Source: an uncultured Oxalobacteraceae bacterium (GTDB lineage: Bacteria > Pseudomonadota > Gammaproteobacteria > Burkholderiales > Burkholderiaceae). Taken from it: DNA of 9,553 nucleotides. Below, in pieces: positions 1-6,983 of this stretch. Within the stretch, counting starts at the first letter, position 1, and each line of letters opens with the position of its first letter. The notes under the pieces are model-generated. The model worked only from the letters and a program-made list of their open reading frames with translations. It was not told the origin of the DNA and made no database searches. The DNA lies in assembly GCA_946479255.1 (NCBI GenBank), contig CAMLFK010000193.1:1-9553 (forward strand), written 5' to 3'. Made by a program: the position numbers and the translations under genes.

Positions 1-1
1 C

Positions 2-67
2 AGTAACGAGGTCGAAGCGGATGATCCGTATGCCGCATTCCAGATTCCTGATGATTTGATGTGGTAA
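2..67 (+). CDS. C-terminal end of an unidentified gene (partial, cut by the window start)
   Basis: An open plus-strand frame enters from the left edge and runs for 21 codons to a TAA at 65-67. The peptide is acidic and ends ...FQIPDDLMW, which is plausible for a protein C-terminus. It stops 16 nt before the stop of the minus-strand DUF4105 gene, so the two genes would converge tightly with no clear terminator hairpin between them. There is too little sequence to name a family. A chance open frame of this length is possible. Confidence 0.4.
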   Translation, partial: SNEVEADDPYAAFQIPDDLMW

Positions 68-83
68 TTCCGCCGCTGCGCTT

Positions 84-1901
84 TTAATCGGCAAGCTGAA
101 GGCTGCGCTGCCGCCACTTCAGGCTCACGCGCAATTCACGCTCGCGCCGCGGCGTCCATTCCTGCACGGCGCTCGCCGCCACCGACAGGTCGCGCGACAG
201 CCTGAACTCGCTCGTCGCGCGCACGCCGTCGCGCCGCAGCGTGGAGCCGGCGACGAATTTTTCCACATGCATTTCCAGCTGTGCCGACCAGTGCGTACCC
301 TGCCGCGTGACGGCGGCATGCAATGCGGCGGCCACGCGATGACGCAGCCCGCTGCTGGCCTCGACGCTGATACCCGGCAATAGCGAGAACACGGCGCCGC
401 CGCCGGCCATCCAGGCACGGCCGGTGTGGTATGCCAGGCTGGTGGCCATCCGCTCGCGTTCGGCAAAGGGCTTGCCGCGGGTGGTGAGTGCGACGCGCCA
501 TGCGCGGGGCGCGAACAGTGCCGAGGATGGAATGGCCGACTGGGCCACCAGCCAGTCGATGCGCTGCAGGCGGACATGCCGGCCCCGCACCAGCAGTTCG
601 GGATTGAGCAAGGTGATCTCGGCATGCGGCTCGTAGCCGGGCAGGGGATTGGTCAGGGTGTGCTGGAAGGCCGCGTATTCCAGGCTGAGCGTGTCCTGTC
701 CGCCCCGCTTGCGCATCCCGAGCGCCATCAGGCCGCCGTCGTGCCCGTCTTCCGGCGTTGCCGGCTCATCCTTTCCACGCAAGGGGTCCGGCTCGGCGAG
801 CGCCAGGCGGGCCCGGGTAATAGTGCCCAGAATCTCTTTGCGGCTGGCGCGCTCGCCCTCGTCGCGGTCGATCAGCACGGAGGCGTATTCATATGCCAGT
901 TGCAGCGTGCCGGCATCCTCACTGCCGGCCAGGCCGAGCGCGACCCGCCGCGCAAGCTGTGCGTCGCGGCTGCTTACCTGCGCTTCCAGGCCCCGCACCC
1001 GCTTCGGGATCGATGGCCATACCCGGTGCGCGCCCACCATGCCGGCGGCCCGCAGTGCGCGGATGGTGTCGACCGGAACCGTGACGACGCTGAACTGCTG
1101 AAGCAGCCGCGCTTGCGGGCGTGCCACATCGAGCAGGGTGAGGGTGCGGTAAGCGCAGTTCTCGCCGACGAAGTAATAGTCGAAGACGCCATCCTTGATC
1201 TCCCAGGTGTGCAACAGCAGCCGGCGCACCTCGGCGGGCGTGAGTTCGAGTTCGTATTCGTGGACGTCGCGGCCTTCGGTTTCGGCGTAGGTACGCAGGC
1301 GGCGGTAGAACGGTAGCTCGTCGGCAACACCGGGAAAGCCGCCGAACAGGCCTTTGACGACAAAGTCGAGGTCGCTGTCGCGCGCGTCCGTGCGGGCGGC
1401 ATAGTTGATGGTGGGGCTGAGCAGTTCGTCGCTGGAGCGCTGGAAAATCTTGAGGAAAGTGTGGCCAAAGGTTGAAGAAGGGCTTTCCAGATAGCTCGAA
1501 GCGAAGTTCATGCTCACCCGCTGGCCCGGGAAGCCGGCCAGCCATTGCGCCAGTTGCGGGCAGCGGTCGACAAGGCCCGGGCCGTCGCGCCCCAGGCGCA
1601 TGCGCAGCCATTCATAGCGCGCCGGAAAGCGGCAGGCGAACTCCTGTTCCCGTTCCGGAACGTGTAGCGCGGCGACGGCGGCCAGCAGCTCCTCACGCGG
1701 CGCGTTCTTCCCATCGGCGGAGAGGAAGAACTGCGGGCGGTCGGCTTGGCTCGCCATGCCGCCGCCGGCCTGCGCGCGGTAATGCAGCAGGGCCAGCCAG
1801 CCTGGATCACGCTCAAGCGCCTCCAACGATGCGGGAGCGGCCAGGGCGGAGGCGCAGACCAGCAGGCCGGCGGATGCGAGCAGAGAACGCGGCAAATTCA
1901 T
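84..1901 (-). CDS. Exported DUF4105 / Lnb-like N-acyltransferase-domain protein
   Basis: This 605-aa protein has a Sec signal peptide (about residues 1-22, cleavage after ALA). It has a DUF4105 domain, which is the catalytic periplasmic domain of the lipoprotein N-acyltransferase Lnb, at roughly 125-290. The family signatures are visible: SSTFGHTFLKI with His147, a conserved NYAAR stretch near 166-170, and GENCAY with Cys249. In Lnb the paired His and Cys are the acyl-transfer residues. The C-terminal part (about 390-605) is rich in alternating hydrophobic strands and is not part of the catalytic core. Lnb N-acylates diacyl lipoproteins in bacteria lacking Lnt. Betaproteobacteria normally carry Lnt, so the activity here is inferred and could act on another substrate. 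The ATG overlaps the preceding gene's TGA as ATGA and has no good Shine-Dalgarno of its own, which suggests translational coupling. It is the last gene of a three-gene cluster. Confidence 0.85.
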   Translation of the reverse strand: MNLPRSLLASAGLLVCASALAAPASLEALERDPGWLALLHYRAQAGGGMASQADRPQFFLSADGKNAPREELLAAVAALHVPEREQEFACRFPARYEWLRMRLGRDGPGLVDRCPQLAQWLAGFPGQRVSMNFASSYLESPSSTFGHTFLKIFQRSSDELLSPTINYAARTDARDSDLDFVVKGLFGGFPGVADELPFYRRLRTYAETEGRDVHEYELELTPAEVRRLLLHTWEIKDGVFDYYFVGENCAYRTLTLLDVARPQARLLQQFSVVTVPVDTIRALRAAGMVGAHRVWPSIPKRVRGLEAQVSSRDAQLARRVALGLAGSEDAGTLQLAYEYASVLIDRDEGERASRKEILGTITRARLALAEPDPLRGKDEPATPEDGHDGGLMALGMRKRGGQDTLSLEYAAFQHTLTNPLPGYEPHAEITLLNPELLVRGRHVRLQRIDWLVAQSAIPSSALFAPRAWRVALTTRGKPFAERERMATSLAYHTGRAWMAGGGAVFSLLPGISVEASSGLRHRVAAALHAAVTRQGTHWSAQLEMHVEKFVAGSTLRRDGVRATSEFRLSRDLSVAASAVQEWTPRRERELRVSLKWRQRSLQLAD

Positions 1902-2266
1902 GGTGCGGGAGGGGTACAGCGGCGGCTGGTCTCGTATTGCTGCGCAAGGCGCTCGGCAAACACGCGCGTGTCGCTGGTGCTGGCCAGCACTTGCCGCAGC
2001 CAGGCCAGCTTGAGCACCTCATCGGGGCAATGCGGGTAGTGAGCTGCCAGGGTCTGTAGATACGGTCCCTGCCTGCGGATCAGGTCGGCGCCGATGCGGC
2101 GGTGCGAGAACAGGGCGAAGTCACGCAAGGCGCGGGCTTCGTCGGAGAGAACGGCCTGGTCCGGTACGGCATAGCCGGCGCCCAAGGCGAACTGGGCGCA
2201 AGCGCAGGGCGGAGCGGGCGCAGCGGCCTGCAGCCCGATCAGGGCAAGGGCGGCGAGCTGGAACAT
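1898..2266 (-). CDS. Small exported four-cysteine protein of unknown function
   Basis: This is a 122-aa protein with a short hydrophobic N-terminus (MFQLAALALIGLQAAA) that reads as a signal peptide. The mature part is mostly helical and has four cysteines (Cys21, Cys23, Cys80, Cys117), compatible with disulfides in the periplasm. The start at 2266 is preferred over in-frame upstream codons because AGGAGG lies just ahead of it and the signal peptide begins there. The upstream extension is low-complexity Arg/His sequence that overlaps the preceding gene. The TGA overlaps the DUF4105 start by 4 nt, and the lipoprotein stop is 14 nt upstream. The helical segment RIGADLIRRQGPYLQTLA is weakly reminiscent of DUF3015 proteins, which I recall as neighbours of DUF4105 genes in other proteobacteria. 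That link is only a suggestion, and I cannot assign a function. Confidence 0.72.
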   Translation of the reverse strand: MFQLAALALIGLQAAAPAPPCACAQFALGAGYAVPDQAVLSDEARALRDFALFSHRRIGADLIRRQGPYLQTLAAHYPHCPDEVLKLAWLRQVLASTSDTRVFAERLAQQYETSRRCTPPAP

Positions 2267-2280
2267 GCCGCCCTCCTGGT

Positions 2281-2700
2281 TTACTTGGCTACCGGTTTCA
2301 GGTCGACCACGTATTCGCCAGGGTCGTACTCGCGCGAGGCGCCGGTCGAGGTGTCGATCGAGGTGCTGAGCGGGCTGGTCAGCAAGATGTTGCCCCACAT
2401 CCAAGGATTCATTTTGGTGGTCAGCGGCACTTCGGTGGCGACGTAGCCTTCTTTCTCAAGGAACAGTGCGCCGTGCTTGCGCGACAGGGTGACGGTCAGC
2501 GGGGTGACGCCGACCGAGACTTTATTGGTCACGCTGGCCTGGCCGTTATTGTCGACTTTCTTCAGTGCGACATAGACGGTCGCGCCTGCCGGGTTGCTGG
2601 ATACTTTGACTTGCTGGGTGGTGCCGGAATTGATGCTGGCGCAGCCGGTCAGGGCGAGAACGGCCGCAGCCATCGCAAGATTCAGGGTGAAACGGGTCAT
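2281..2700 (-). CDS. Outer-membrane-type lipoprotein with PEGA-like domain
   Basis: This 139-aa protein starts with a lipoprotein signal peptide and lipobox LTGC (Cys20). Ala follows at +2, so no inner-membrane retention signal is present. Mature features are SSNPAGATVYV (34-44), GVTPLTVTL (64-72) and EKEGYVA (82-88), which is the small beta-sandwich pattern of PEGA-type lipoproteins. A conserved tail (NPWMWGN, then STSID, then YDPGEYVVDL) is typical of short bacterial PEGA lipoproteins of unknown role. The ATG at 2700 is chosen because GGAAAG sits 7 nt upstream. A GTG at 2715 would add five residues but lacks a ribosome site. It is the first gene of the cluster and ends 14 nt before the small cysteine protein. 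As a lipoprotein encoded beside an Lnb-like enzyme it could be a substrate or partner, which is inference. Confidence 0.83.
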   Translation of the reverse strand: MTRFTLNLAMAAAVLALTGCASINSGTTQQVKVSSNPAGATVYVALKKVDNNGQASVTNKVSVGVTPLTVTLSRKHGALFLEKEGYVATEVPLTTKMNPWMWGNILLTSPLSTSIDTSTGASREYDPGEYVVDLKPVAK

Positions 2701-2766
2701 CGTGTGTCTTTCCACATAAAGTAATTGATGGTAAATAGAATCGTTGTATTATTGCTGATTAATTAC

Positions 2767-2780
2767 AGGAAATATTTCCT
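2767..2780. promoter_or_regulatory. Perfect 14-bp palindrome, candidate operator of the lipoprotein cluster
   Basis: AGGAAATATTTCCT equals its own reverse complement. It lies 67-80 nt upstream of the lipoprotein start in an AT-rich stretch that should hold the cluster's promoter. I could not identify convincing -35/-10 hexamers next to it. A dimeric regulator site is plausible but unproven, and a chance AT-rich palindrome cannot be excluded. Confidence 0.3.
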
Positions 2781-2845
2781 CAAGGATATCATGTGGAGAC
2801 CGATAATCAAAGAGCCGATCGCCCGCAGCTCTAGCGAAGTTTCGC

Positions 2846-3859
2846 CTAGTAGACCGAACCGCCGGGCTGGGTGGAGCTCAGCACGCCGTTGATCGCCGAG
2901 ATGCTGTAGTTGACGGTGGCGCCCTGGTAGCCAGCCCAGTTGCGCATGTCAAAGCTGCCGCTGCCGGACAGGCGTTGAATGCCGATGTTGCGGTAGGTGA
3001 GCGCTGTCTTGGGCTTACACACTTCGGGCAGGCCGACCGTGCGCAGGAAGTAGGCCGAACCGGCGCCCACGCGGATCGCATTGCCGCCCTCGACCAGCAG
3101 CGCGGTCTCGACATCCAAGCCTACGCCGCGTGCGCTGCCGGCCCAGCCGTCGCCCACGATGCGCGCCATGAAAGTGACCAGGCGCCCCATGCGGTCGCGT
3201 GTATCGAGGTGCGAATCGGTGATCAGGCCGCCCATGTCGGGCAGGGTCAGGAATTCGCGCTCCAGGGTCAGCGTTTTATCGTAGGGATTGGCCAGCGCAG
3301 TGGCGGAGGTGATCGAGCCGCGCAGGGCGGAGAACACGAATTTGCCCAGCACCGACAGGCCGGCGCTGGTGCCGCCGATAGGAACGTTCTTGCCGGCCAG
3401 CGTCTCGATCGCGGTGTGCACCGGCGTGCCTTTCCACAAGTTCACGTAGTCGCTCTGGTCGCCGCCGGCGATGAACAGCGCGTCCGCTCCCTTGATGCGT
3501 GCGAGCACGAAGGGATCGCTGGCGGCGGCACGGCTGGGAATCGTGATGGTTTCCACCGAAGCCGTGCCGCCCATCGCGTACACATAGGGATTGTAGGCAT
3601 CGGTCCCGCGCGCGCGCAGGATGACGAAATTGCCACCGCCGCCTTTTTGGATCATCCATTTGAAAGCCGCGTCCACCTCGGGACCGCCGCCCATCAGCAC
3701 CAGGGTGGGCTGGGCAGGCGCCGGCAGCACCACGTCGGCCGGGTTGCCGATGACGGCGTAGTCGTAGGGCTTGGCAGCCGAAGCCAGCCCGGGTGTGAGC
3801 AAAGCTGCAGCCCAGATCGCTGCGAATGGCAACAAACAACGTGGGGAAAACTGGCGCAT
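2846..3859 (-). CDS. Secreted cyanophycinase-like peptidase (family S51, type 1 glutamine amidotransferase fold)
   Basis: This 337-aa protein has a Sec signal peptide (1-28, LASA|AKP). It follows the cyanophycinase layout: LVLMGGG near 53-59, FIAGGDQ with GGDQ at 132-135, the nucleophile elbow GGTSAG with Ser165, and DSHLDTRDRMGRL carrying His217 and the substrate-side arginines (Arg221, Arg223, Arg226). Cyanophycinases cut beta-Asp-Arg dipeptides from cyanophycin; this exported relative may act on external polymer or other peptides. The third triad position is unusual: the family's G-x-G-x-D-E-x-T-A reads GVGLDVETA, with Val250 where Glu is expected and Glu251 next to it. About 80 residues follow the core. 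The start at 3859 is chosen over one 57 nt upstream because GGAG lies 5 nt before it and the signal peptide begins there. It is transcribed alone, divergently from the Cache gene. Confidence 0.85.
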   Translation of the reverse strand: MRQFSPRCLLPFAAIWAAALLTPGLASAAKPYDYAVIGNPADVVLPAPAQPTLVLMGGGPEVDAAFKWMIQKGGGGNFVILRARGTDAYNPYVYAMGGTASVETITIPSRAAASDPFVLARIKGADALFIAGGDQSDYVNLWKGTPVHTAIETLAGKNVPIGGTSAGLSVLGKFVFSALRGSITSATALANPYDKTLTLEREFLTLPDMGGLITDSHLDTRDRMGRLVTFMARIVGDGWAGSARGVGLDVETALLVEGGNAIRVGAGSAYFLRTVGLPEVCKPKTALTYRNIGIQRLSGSGSFDMRNWAGYQGATVNYSISAINGVLSSTQPGGSVY

Positions 3860-4119
3860 ATCGGCTCCGGCAATGGTTGAAATTACAATGATTGTACGCG
3901 GGTCCACCGCCGTCAAAGATGAGCCCGGACTACGCGCCCTTAAATTTTTTTCGGTGCGGACTTGTCATTTTTACCTGTGGTATTTCGATTCTATATGGCA
4001 AAAAAGATTCTTTTGGGGAAATCGCCTGATGTACCATGAATCCTGGCCCCTGTTTTAGACAATGGTCAAGCGTGCAGCTTGGGGCGATTCAGTGGACGAT
4101 CAATACAGGAGAGACTTGA
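3860..4119. other. Divergent intergenic region between the peptidase and Cache genes
   Basis: These 260 nt must hold promoters in both directions. The middle is AT-rich, with a run of seven T at about 3944-3951 and TTGTCA at about 3961-3966. No properly spaced -10 follows that hexamer. I looked for FliA-type (GCCGATAA) and sigma-54-type (GG-N10-GC) promoters, as might be expected for chemotaxis genes, and found none that fit. GGAG about 8 nt before the ATG at 4120 is a good ribosome site. No ORF, RNA gene or long repeat is visible. Confidence 0.4.
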
Positions 4120-4581
4120 ATGAAATGCAAATACGGCATGGCAGTGGCAGTGTTGATGAGTGGGGCGCTGATGGGAAGCGCTGCCTTGGCGTCGGAAAAC
4201 GCGACACCGAAAGAGGCTGAAGCGATGGTGAAGAAAGGTGTTGCCTTCATCAAAGCCAATGGCAAGGACAAGGCCTACGCCGAGATCACCAGCAAGCAAA
4301 GTCAGTTCAAGGACCGCGACCTGTATCTGGTGGTCTATGGCCTGGACGGCAAAGTGTGGGCCCATGGCGCCAACGAGAAAATGGTAGGGCGCGTGCTGAT
4401 CGACCTGAAGGATGTCGACGGCAAGGAATTCGTCCGCGAGCGCACCGAAATGGGAAAAGCCAAGGCCAGCTTCTGGCAGGACTATAAATTCACTAACCCG
4501 GTGAGCAAGAAAGTCGAGCCCAAGTCGATGTATTGCGAACGTCTTGAAGAAACCGTCGTGTGTGGCGGGGTATATAAATAA
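4120..4581 (+). CDS. Exported single-Cache-domain protein (periplasmic sensor)
   Basis: This 153-aa protein has a Sec signal peptide (about 1-25, cleavage ALA|SE), and the mature part is a single Cache domain. A helix starts at ATPKEAEAMVKKGVAFIK (28-45). The core strands include DLYLVVYGLDGKVWAHG (67-83), followed by the helix-turn at VGRVLIDLKDVDGKEF (89-104), FWQDYKFTNP (118-127), and a closing strand with Cys139 and Cys148 that may form a disulfide. Cache domains bind small ligands such as carboxylates and amino acids. There is no membrane anchor beyond the signal peptide, so it should be soluble in the periplasm. It ends 72 nt before an MCP gene on the same strand. This suggests a ligand-binding partner of that receptor, which is inference. 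The start is supported by GGAG about 8 nt upstream. Confidence 0.85.
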   Translation: MKCKYGMAVAVLMSGALMGSAALASENATPKEAEAMVKKGVAFIKANGKDKAYAEITSKQSQFKDRDLYLVVYGLDGKVWAHGANEKMVGRVLIDLKDVDGKEFVRERTEMGKAKASFWQDYKFTNPVSKKVEPKSMYCERLEETVVCGGVYK

Positions 4582-4603
4582 GGAAGTTATCGGGCAGGGT
4601 TCA

Positions 4604-4633
4604 GCCGGGCGGCGTCCCGCCGGGCGGCGATCC
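4604..4633 (+). repeat. Two-copy 15-bp tandem repeat in the Cache-MCP spacer
   Basis: GCCGGGCGGCG occurs at 4604-4614 and again at 4619-4629. With the following four bases (TCCC, then ATCC) the 15-nt units match at 13 positions. GGCGG and CCGCC in the same stretch could form a short 5-bp hairpin in the mRNA between the two genes. It is probably minor sequence drift with no demonstrated role. Confidence 0.4.
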
Positions 4634-4653
4634 GATGAGCGGGTCCGGAGGTC

Positions 4654-6327
4654 ATGATGATGAAAATGAAGGTTTGGCATAAAATTCTTGTGGCCCCGGC
4701 TCTGGCGATTGTCTTCCTGATAGTGTTGGGGGCAATGTCATACAGCGTGTTGAAGCAGCAGCACGCGACCTTGGACGAGATGTACAACACGCGCTTCAGC
4801 AATTACCAGTTCGCCGCTAATTCTTCGCGAGAAGTCGGCGAAGTGCATTCCAATGTGTACCGGCTGTTTACTTGGCTCAGCAACATAAAAGAAGACAAGA
4901 TCAAGCAGGTCATGGATGAGCAAAACGCGAAAATCAATGCGGTGACAAAGAGTGTGAGCCAGTACGGCAAGCGCGCTGATCTGAATGCGGGCGAGCGCAA
5001 GATCGCCGAATCCATCCTCAAGAAACTCGCCAAGTACAAAAGCGATGTGGAGATGGCAGTCGACTTGAGCTCGGTGGATATCAATACCGGCATGAGCGCG
5101 ATGCAGACGGCTGACGGCGGCTTCCAGGAAATGGACAAGGAATTCAAGGCACTGGTCCAGATCGAAAAGAAAACGGCGCAGGAAAGCTATGACAAGGCCA
5201 ATGGGATTTTCAACAAGACCCTGGTGCTGGTGCTTGCGATCCTGGTCGTGGCATTTTCGGTGTCGACTGCGACCGCACTGTATATGAGCAGGATGATCGT
5301 GCGTCCGCTGGGCGATGCCATCGACATTGCCGGAAACATTGCCAGGGGCGACCTGACCTCGGAAATCACGGTGGTGAGCCGCGATGAAACCGGGCAGTTG
5401 ATGCAGGCGCTCAAAGACATGAACGACAGCCTGTCGAAGGTCGTCGGCGAAGTGCGCGCGGGCACAGACACCATGGCCATCGCGACCGGCAAGATTGCCG
5501 ACGGCAACCTTGATTTATCGGCCCGTACCGAACAACAGACAAGTTCGCTGGAAAAGACCGCGTTCTCGGTGGAAGAGTTGACCGGTACCGTCAAACAGAA
5601 TGCCGACAATGCGCGGCAAGCCAATCAATTGGCGATGTCCGCATCCGATGTCGCGATCAAGGGCGGCGCGGTGGTGGCGCAAGTGGTCGATACGATGGGT
5701 TCGATAAACGAATCGGCCAGGAAGATCGTCGACATTATCGGCGTGATCGACGGCATCGCCTTTCAGACCAATATCCTGGCGCTGAATGCGGCGGTGGAAG
5801 CGGCGCGCGCCGGCGAACAGGGCCGTGGCTTTGCGGTGGTCGCCAGCGAAGTACGCAATCTTGCCCAGCGCAGCGCCTCGGCAGCGAAGGAAATCAAAAC
5901 CCTGATCGGCGACTCGGTCGAGAAAGTGGATGTGGGCACGAAACTGGTCGGCCAGGCCGGTTCGACCATGCAGGAAATCGTCGAGAGCGTCAAGCGCGTG
6001 ACTGATGTCATGGCCGAGATCACCAACGCTAGCCAGGAGCAGACCTCGGGCATCGACCAGATCAATCAGGCGATCGCACAAATGGATGAAGTGACCCAGC
6101 AAAATGCCGCGCTGGTCAAGGACGCGGCTGTCGCCGCCGCATCGCTTCAGGATCAGGCAGGCAATCTGGCGCAGGTAGTGAGCGTGTTCAAACTTGACGC
6201 CGGGCATAGTTCGGCACCAGCCGCCGCCGCGCTTGGCAACGCGGCGCGGAAAGCAGGGACCGCGGACGCGCGTCCAGGCGCACACAAACTGCTCAGAGCG
6301 GCCGGCTCCTCCCCGCAGATTGCCTGA
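4654..6327 (+). CDS. Methyl-accepting chemotaxis protein (transmembrane, HAMP and MCP signalling domain)
   Basis: This 557-aa chemoreceptor has a first membrane helix at about 10-32 and a helical periplasmic sensor of the four-helix-bundle type at about 33-187. A second membrane helix lies at 189-211, followed by HAMP at about 212-265 ([20 protein letters not shown]) and the long cytoplasmic coiled coil. The highly conserved hairpin tip that contacts CheA and CheW is at about 367-403 ([20 protein letters not shown] and onward). There is no CheR-docking NWETF-type pentapeptide at the C-terminus, which is a loose Ala-rich tail. One adaptation site is altered (LEKTAFS, Lys301). Three consecutive ATGs open the gene: GGAGG at 4647-4651 sits 2, 5 and 8 nt before the ATGs at 4654, 4657 and 4660, so either of the last two may be the true start. 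The periplasmic Cache gene lies directly upstream. Confidence 0.95.
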   Translation: MMMKMKVWHKILVAPALAIVFLIVLGAMSYSVLKQQHATLDEMYNTRFSNYQFAANSSREVGEVHSNVYRLFTWLSNIKEDKIKQVMDEQNAKINAVTKSVSQYGKRADLNAGERKIAESILKKLAKYKSDVEMAVDLSSVDINTGMSAMQTADGGFQEMDKEFKALVQIEKKTAQESYDKANGIFNKTLVLVLAILVVAFSVSTATALYMSRMIVRPLGDAIDIAGNIARGDLTSEITVVSRDETGQLMQALKDMNDSLSKVVGEVRAGTDTMAIATGKIADGNLDLSARTEQQTSSLEKTAFSVEELTGTVKQNADNARQANQLAMSASDVAIKGGAVVAQVVDTMGSINESARKIVDIIGVIDGIAFQTNILALNAAVEAARAGEQGRGFAVVASEVRNLAQRSASAAKEIKTLIGDSVEKVDVGTKLVGQAGSTMQEIVESVKRVTDVMAEITNASQEQTSGIDQINQAIAQMDEVTQQNAALVKDAAVAAASLQDQAGNLAQVVSVFKLDAGHSSAPAAAALGNAARKAGTADARPGAHKLLRAAGSSPQIA

Positions 6328-6451
6328 ATCTCCTTCGGGTACGCTACGGCGTGGAGCCTCACAAGGAAACCGTTGGAAAAGCAGCATCAGGACATAAGGC
6401 GGTAATAATTTCCTTATAGAATCATTTGTATCCCCATTTCAAACAGACGCC

Positions 6452-6961
6452 ATGTCCAGCGAAACGCAAATGCTCTCTTCCAAGGTGCACGACACGGTTT
6501 TCACCAAGACAGCGAGGGGCCGGGCGGAGGTGACCGAGCGTAGCGCCGGGCTGAACGGCAAGCAACGCAGCGTTCTGATCATGCTCGACGGCCGCAAGAG
6601 CATGCGCGACATCGCAAGCTTGTTGCCCGAGGATGAGATTGCAAGGATCGTGGAGATGCTGCTTGAGCGTGAGCTAATTGCACCTTGGGCCGAGGCGGTG
6701 GTTTCTTGCGCCGCGAGCGAAAATCACAAGGACGCGGCGAAGCTGTTACGGACCAAAACCTTGATGACGGACAGCGCCATGACCTATCTCGGCCTGATGG
6801 CGTCGGAAGTCGTGCGCCGCGTCCAGGATGCCAGCGACGAAATAGAACTTATTTCCGTGGTTGGGCACTGGCATATGGCAATGCGCGAGTCAAAATACGG
6901 CAGGCAAGTCGCCGCCATCCACCTTGAACAGATCAAGACGAGTCTTCGCGGCGAAGCGTGA
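6452..6961 (+). CDS. Cytoplasmic protein of unknown function, possible winged-helix N-terminus
   Basis: This 169-aa protein has no signal peptide or membrane segment. The N-terminal half (about 17-79) has the pattern TKTARGRAEVTER, then a helix and VLIMLDGRKSMRDIASLLP, then a second helical pair. This resembles the small winged-helix-like domains found in uncharacterised Burkholderiales proteins of similar layout. The C-terminal half (about 105-167) is predicted helical, with YLGLMASEVVRRVQDA and WHMAMRESKYGRQVA as likely conserved segments. The start at 6452 has no clear Shine-Dalgarno but fits the domain boundary. It lies 124 nt after the MCP gene with a likely separate promoter, and its stop is 22 nt from the stop of the convergent cupin gene. 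Its function is not known; a link to signalling is suggested only by proximity to the MCP. Confidence 0.75.
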   Translation: MSSETQMLSSKVHDTVFTKTARGRAEVTERSAGLNGKQRSVLIMLDGRKSMRDIASLLPEDEIARIVEMLLERELIAPWAEAVVSCAASENHKDAAKLLRTKTLMTDSAMTYLGLMASEVVRRVQDASDEIELISVVGHWHMAMRESKYGRQVAAIHLEQIKTSLRGEA

Positions 6962-6983
6962 CTCTTGCCGCTCCCGGGCTCGG

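Noticed and set aside
426..1316. Long plus-strand open frame of about 296 codons inside the DUF4105 gene
   Set aside because: It is antisense to a gene with clear family motifs, has no ribosome site or recognisable domain, and is explained by high GC3 codon use.
2267..2404. N-terminal extension of the 122-aa protein to an ATG at 2404
   Set aside because: It would overlap the lipoprotein gene by over 120 nt and hide the signal peptide. AGGAGG sits right before the ATG at 2266.
2831..2849. CTAGCGAA/TTCGCCTAG inverted repeat at the end of the peptidase gene as a terminator
   Set aside because: The loop is only two or three bases, the arms need a bulge, and no T-tract follows on the minus strand.
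2975..3880. Plus-strand open frame of about 301 codons across the peptidase gene
   Set aside because: It is antisense to the S51 peptidase with its intact catalytic motifs, and its composition (Gly/Ala/His/Arg rich) is typical of a shadow frame.
4042..4060. TGGCCC...TTTTAG as a sigma-54 promoter for the Cache/MCP genes
   Set aside because: The required GC dinucleotide at -12 is absent at the correct spacing.
5515..6387. Minus-strand open frame of about 290 codons across the MCP gene
   Set aside because: It is antisense to the most conserved part of the MCP. High GC codon bias creates the frame.
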